A stretch of DNA of 44,482 nt from positions 1 to 44,482 of the forward strand of contig QQNE01000029.1 in NCBI GenBank assembly GCA_003402735.1. Direction: 5' to 3'. Below, in pieces: positions 41,484-44,482 of the stretch. Both the position numbers and the translations under genes were made by a program. The notes beneath the pieces were generated by a model. The model did no database searches and was not told the origin of the DNA. It was given only the letters and a program-made list of their open reading frames with translations. Position 1 is the stretch's first letter, and each line of letters opens with the position of its first letter. This DNA is from Verrucomicrobiota bacterium. GTDB taxonomy: Bacteria > Verrucomicrobiota > Verrucomicrobiia > Verrucomicrobiales > DEV007.

Positions 41484-42131
41484 TTGAATCGGTCGCAGAG
41501 CGCAATTCGCGTCTTGCTCGCGGACGATCACGCGGTCGTCCGCCGCGGCTTCCGCATGCTGCTGTCCGCGCAGCCCGACATCGAAGTCGTCGGCGAGGCC
41601 TCGAACGGGCGCGAGGCCGCGGAGATGACCGCGGCCTTGCAGCCGGAAATCGTGATCATGGACGTGACCATGCCAGACCTGAACGGGATTGAGGCAACCC
41701 GGCGCATCGCCAGGGATTCTCCCAAGGTCCGTGTCCTCGCCCTCTCGATGCACAAGGACGCGGTCTATGTTCGGGAAATCCTCCGTGCCGGTGCCCGCGG
41801 TTATCTGCTGAAAGACTCCGGCGAACGGGAACTGCTGGCCGCAGTGCGTGGCGTCGCCCAGGGCCAGGGCTATCTCAGCCCGGAGATTTCCGAGGCGGTG
41901 TTGGACGATTACCGCAAGCATGTCACGAACCCGATCGATCTGCTCTCTTCCCGGGAACGGGAGGTTTTGCAGATGATCGCCGAGAGCAAGACGAACAAAG
42001 AGATCGCGACCGCCCTCTCCCTGAGCGTTTACACCGTGGAGGCGCATCGTGGACGGATCATGGAAAAATTGAACCTTCACTCGATCGGTGAACTGGTGCG
42101 CTTCGCGATGCGCAACGGGTTGATCGACTGA
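41484..42131 (+). CDS. NarL/FixJ-type response regulator
   Basis: The 215-residue protein has a receiver domain (VLLADDH at 10-16, phosphoacceptor Asp60 in IVIMDVTMPDLNG, Lys in LLKDSGERE) and a LuxR-type helix-turn-helix (LSSREREVLQMIAESKTNKEIATALSLSVYTVEAHRGRIMEKL, about 154-196). No ATG is available before the receiver core; the best start is a TTG at 41484, five bases after the stop of the Ysc84 gene and without a Shine-Dalgarno sequence, so translation may depend on coupling. The kinase gene follows 12 bases downstream and is its obvious partner. Confidence 0.92.
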   Translation: MNRSQSAIRVLLADDHAVVRRGFRMLLSAQPDIEVVGEASNGREAAEMTAALQPEIVIMDVTMPDLNGIEATRRIARDSPKVRVLALSMHKDAVYVREILRAGARGYLLKDSGERELLAAVRGVAQGQGYLSPEISEAVLDDYRKHVTNPIDLLSSREREVLQMIAESKTNKEIATALSLSVYTVEAHRGRIMEKLNLHSIGELVRFAMRNGLID

Positions 42132-42143
42132 TGGCAGGCGGGG

Positions 42144-43487
42144 ATGAGTCGATTTGAGCCAGACGGTGGGGCCTCGGCAAACTGGGGTGGTCGGTTCACC
42201 GACCGTGGCATTCTCCGGGCGTTGGCGATCGGATTCACCCTGGTGGGCGTCTTGTTGACCGCGGCGGCGTTGGTGGTGACCCGGGAGAGTCAGGCGATCC
42301 GGCGGGGGCATGCCTTGGTGGCGCAGGAACAACTCGTCATGGCTCGGCTCTTGCACGAGTTGCAGGTTGAGCAGAACGCGCTCACGGAGATTCTCCACCG
42401 TTTGGTCAATCTCTCCGCCGAGGGAGGACCGACCGGTTTGATGGGGGATTTGCAGGCAGTGGACGGTGCCTTGGCGGCGCTGTTGGGTGGGGGCGCCCAG
42501 CTGGCCCCGGATCCTTCCTGGCAGGCGTTGCAGGCGGACATTCAAGCCTTCACCACGGCGGCTCGGGAAGCGGTTTCCCGCGCTGAACCGCTTTCGACCG
42601 CTCAAACGCAGCGAATCTTTACCCACCATGATCATGTCGTGGCCCGGGTGGATTCCCTGTTGCAGTCCAGTTCCCAGCGGCTTCGCGATGCCGAGAGCAG
42701 CATGGAACGGCAGTCCACCCAGTTTGCCAATCAGACGTTCCTGCTCTTGGGCGCCTGTTTCGGAATGGCCTCGCTCTGCGCGTTGGCCACCATCCGTTTT
42801 GCTGCCCAGGGGATCCGGAGGCTCGAGGCCCAGTCTGACGAACTGACGAGAGTGTCCTGGCACATGCTCCGCAGCCAGGAAGAGACGGCCCGGAGATTTT
42901 CTCACGAGCTGCACGACGAGCTCGGGCAATCGTTGGCGGCGGTGCGGGCGTGCTTGGCGCACGGTCAGTTCACCGAGGAGCGCCGCAGCGATTCGATCCG
43001 TCTCGTTGATCAGTCCATTGCCAATGTCAGGGAGATGTCGCAACTCCTGCGCCCGGTGATCCTCGATGATTTCGGGTTGGACGCGGGCTTGCGTTGGCTC
43101 GTGGAGAGATTTGCTGAGCGGACCGGTCTCGAAGCAGTCTATGATTCGGACCTAACCTTTCGCCTTAACGATGAAGTGGAGACCCACCTCTTTCGGATCG
43201 CCCAGGAAGCTCTCACCAACATCGCACGGCACTCCGGGGCGACCCGATTGCTCGTGCAACTCTTGGCGCCGGACCCTGACTCCGCGCTGCGACTGGTGAT
43301 TGAGGACAATGGCAGAGGTCTACCATTGCGCGCAACGGTGGGGCCGCCAGGCATCGGGATGACGGGCATGCGCGCGCGGGCCACCCAGTGCGGCGGCGAG
43401 TTTGCCATGGAAGCGGGATCACCCTCCGGGCTTCGCCTGACCGTCAGGGTTCCTCCGTCACCTGTCCGGAACCGAGCGGAGGAGTAA
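42144..43487 (+). CDS. NarX/DegS-type sensor histidine kinase
   Basis: The 447-residue protein has two membrane helices (about 25-46 and 198-217) around a helical periplasmic sensor domain of about 150 residues that resembles a four-helix bundle (CHASE3-like). Its HisKA_3 dimerisation domain has phosphoacceptor His257 in [16 protein letters not shown], followed by [22 protein letters not shown] and an HATPase_c domain ([31 protein letters not shown]). This is the standard partner of NarL-type regulators. The signal is unknown. The 3' end overlaps the convergent SulP gene by 44 bases, in a stretch that can form a hairpin. Confidence 0.93.
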   Translation: MSRFEPDGGASANWGGRFTDRGILRALAIGFTLVGVLLTAAALVVTRESQAIRRGHALVAQEQLVMARLLHELQVEQNALTEILHRLVNLSAEGGPTGLMGDLQAVDGALAALLGGGAQLAPDPSWQALQADIQAFTTAAREAVSRAEPLSTAQTQRIFTHHDHVVARVDSLLQSSSQRLRDAESSMERQSTQFANQTFLLLGACFGMASLCALATIRFAAQGIRRLEAQSDELTRVSWHMLRSQEETARRFSHELHDELGQSLAAVRACLAHGQFTEERRSDSIRLVDQSIANVREMSQLLRPVILDDFGLDAGLRWLVERFAERTGLEAVYDSDLTFRLNDEVETHLFRIAQEALTNIARHSGATRLLVQLLAPDPDSALRLVIEDNGRGLPLRATVGPPGIGMTGMRARATQCGGEFAMEAGSPSGLRLTVRVPPSPVRNRAEE

Positions 43488-44482
43488 TTTCACTCCGGGT
43501 GTCGCTCGGCGCGGCGGGCTGAAGCGAGGATGGGCGGGCTCGTGAGAACAAATGAAGGATGAGATTGGCGCCAATGCCAGCCGCCATGCCGATGAGCAGA
43601 TCGGTCGCGAGAGTGACGATCAGGGTGATGAGGAAGATGAGGATTTGCGCGCGTCCCAGGTCCCACATGTGACGGAATTCTTTTGGTGAAGCCAAGTGAT
43701 AACCGGTGGCCACCAGCATCGCGGCCAGGGCGGCGAGGGGGATTTTGTTGAGGAGGGCTGGCACACTGGCCACCAGGACGAGGAGAAAAACGCCGTGCCA
43801 GAAGTTGGCATAACGAGTTTTGGCCCCAAGGTTCCGGTTGGCTGAGGATCGGACAATCTCACTGATCATCGGCAGACCACCGATGGCGGCACTGACCGTG
43901 TTGGCGATCCCCACCGCAAGCAGATCCCGGTTCAGGTCGCTGCGGCGCTGGTAGGGATCGAGCAGATCGATGGCCCTGGCACTGAGGAGAGATTCCAGAC
44001 TCCCGACCAGGGCGAACATGAGGATCCACTTGATGCTCTCCGGCGTGGTCAGGACGGAGAAATCCGGGTGGGTGATGGCGGAGAGGATGTTGCCGGGAAG
44101 CGCCACGAAGAATCGGGGACCGCTCTCATGCGCTCGACCCGCGAATTCGTAAGTTTGTGGATCGGTGAGGTTGAGCGCGGTGGCCAGGGGAATCGTCAGC
44201 AGAAGGACGAGCAGAGGCCCGGGGACCGACTGGAGTCCCTTGATTTGGAGCCTCGGCCGCAGGAAGAGAATGAGGAGGCTGAGACCGCCGATCAGGGCAA
44301 TCTTCGGATTGAGATGAAGAATGGAATGGGGGAGCTGCCAGAGCAACAGTAGGGGCTCAGTCCCGTGCGGGGTCACTCCCAAAGCAACATGAGCCTGTTT
44401 GGAACAGATGATCACTCCGATGGCGGCGAGCATTCCGTGAACAGCTGCGTTCGGAAAAAAGTCCGCCAATCGGCCCGCTTTG
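43444..44482 (-). CDS. SulP/SLC26 family anion transporter, 5' end outside window
   Basis: The frame is open to the right edge, so the N-terminal part is missing. The visible 345 residues start [22 protein letters not shown], a conserved SulP block, and contain about eight membrane segments, with [21 protein letters not shown] and [17 protein letters not shown], then [24 protein letters not shown] (the family signature region). SulP proteins move sulfate, bicarbonate or other anions. The C-terminus stops about 30 residues after the last helix and there is no STAS domain, which most SulP proteins carry. Transport of sulfate would fit with the sulfatases in this window but cannot be shown. It overlaps the kinase gene by 44 bases at the 3' end. 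Confidence 0.9.
   Translation of the reverse strand, partial: KAGRLADFFPNAAVHGMLAAIGVIICSKQAHVALGVTPHGTEPLLLLWQLPHSILHLNPKIALIGGLSLLILFLRPRLQIKGLQSVPGPLLVLLLTIPLATALNLTDPQTYEFAGRAHESGPRFFVALPGNILSAITHPDFSVLTTPESIKWILMFALVGSLESLLSARAIDLLDPYQRRSDLNRDLLAVGIANTVSAAIGGLPMISEIVRSSANRNLGAKTRYANFWHGVFLLVLVASVPALLNKIPLAALAAMLVATGYHLASPKEFRHMWDLGRAQILIFLITLIVTLATDLLIGMAAGIGANLILHLFSRARPSSLQPAAPSDTRSEITPPLGSGQVTEEP
43451..43483 (+). terminator. Hairpin at the end of the NarX-type kinase gene
   Basis: TCCTCCG (43451-43457) pairs with CGGAGGA (43477-43483), with an alternative GGTTCC/GGAACC pairing (43448-43453 and 43468-43473). It overlaps the last codons of both convergent genes and is followed by GTAATTT. 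It is a terminator candidate with a weak T stretch. Confidence 0.35.

Noticed and set aside
1-44482. tRNA, rRNA, CRISPR array, insertion sequence, integrase or attachment site
   Set aside because: I looked for these in the intergenic regions and found no cloverleaf, spacer array, transposase or integrase motif.

Overview
The window is GC-rich, densely packed bacterial chromosome and most likely comes from a member of the Verrucomicrobiota (PVC superphylum). The clues are two formylglycine-type sulfatases, a ThuA-like protein, a large secreted beta-propeller/CxxCH heme protein of the kind typical of PVC bacteria, a YHYH-domain protein, a lipase-maturation-factor protein, and a general scarcity of strong Shine-Dalgarno sequences. 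There is no plasmid or phage signature, no insertion sequence, no CRISPR array and no RNA gene that I can see. This assignment is inferred from gene content, not from a marker gene search.

Layout, left to right. 1-8036: the end of a secreted Ig-like protein, a ThuA-like protein (minus strand), then a plus-strand run of an MFS anion transporter, a sulfatase, an SGNH-type protein and an MBOAT O-acyltransferase, several of them overlapping. 8141-10159: a small lipoprotein, DNA polymerase IV (dinB) and an RluE-type pseudouridine synthase. 10153-16616: a minus-strand run of a heme-binding propeller protein, lutA, lutB, lutC and mtfA, whose 3' end overlaps rluE; this suggests lactate or 2-hydroxyacid oxidation. 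16753-19050: an orphan TolC-type outer membrane factor and an L,D-transpeptidase. 19120-20920: the housekeeping run ribH-nusB-ftsY. 21062-22320: a porin whose signal peptide and barrel lie in different frames, joined at a run of seven T.

22317-30052 is the most interesting region. A minus-strand operon of three exported proteins (a YHYH/EF-hand/PEBP/jelly-roll fusion, a sulfatase and a metallophosphoesterase) is divergent from an OmpR-type response regulator and its heavy-metal-type histidine kinase. The shared intergenic region holds a perfect palindrome whose core matches the E. coli CusR box as I remember it. I propose a copper- or metal-responsive surface system built around a YHYH protein.

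30007-34420 holds rarA, a lipase-maturation-factor membrane protein and the murein-recycling ligase mpl. 34421-35261 has no gene and carries an array of hairpin-forming repeats made of ATCGAA/TTCGAT units. 35262-38825 holds a TIR-TM-TPR protein and metX. The last part (39031-44482) has a small secreted protein, a coiled-coil lipoprotein with a duplicated domain, a Ysc84/SYLF protein, a NarL-type two-component pair and a SulP transporter cut by the window edge. Several convergent gene pairs overlap at their 3' ends or share a compact palindrome.
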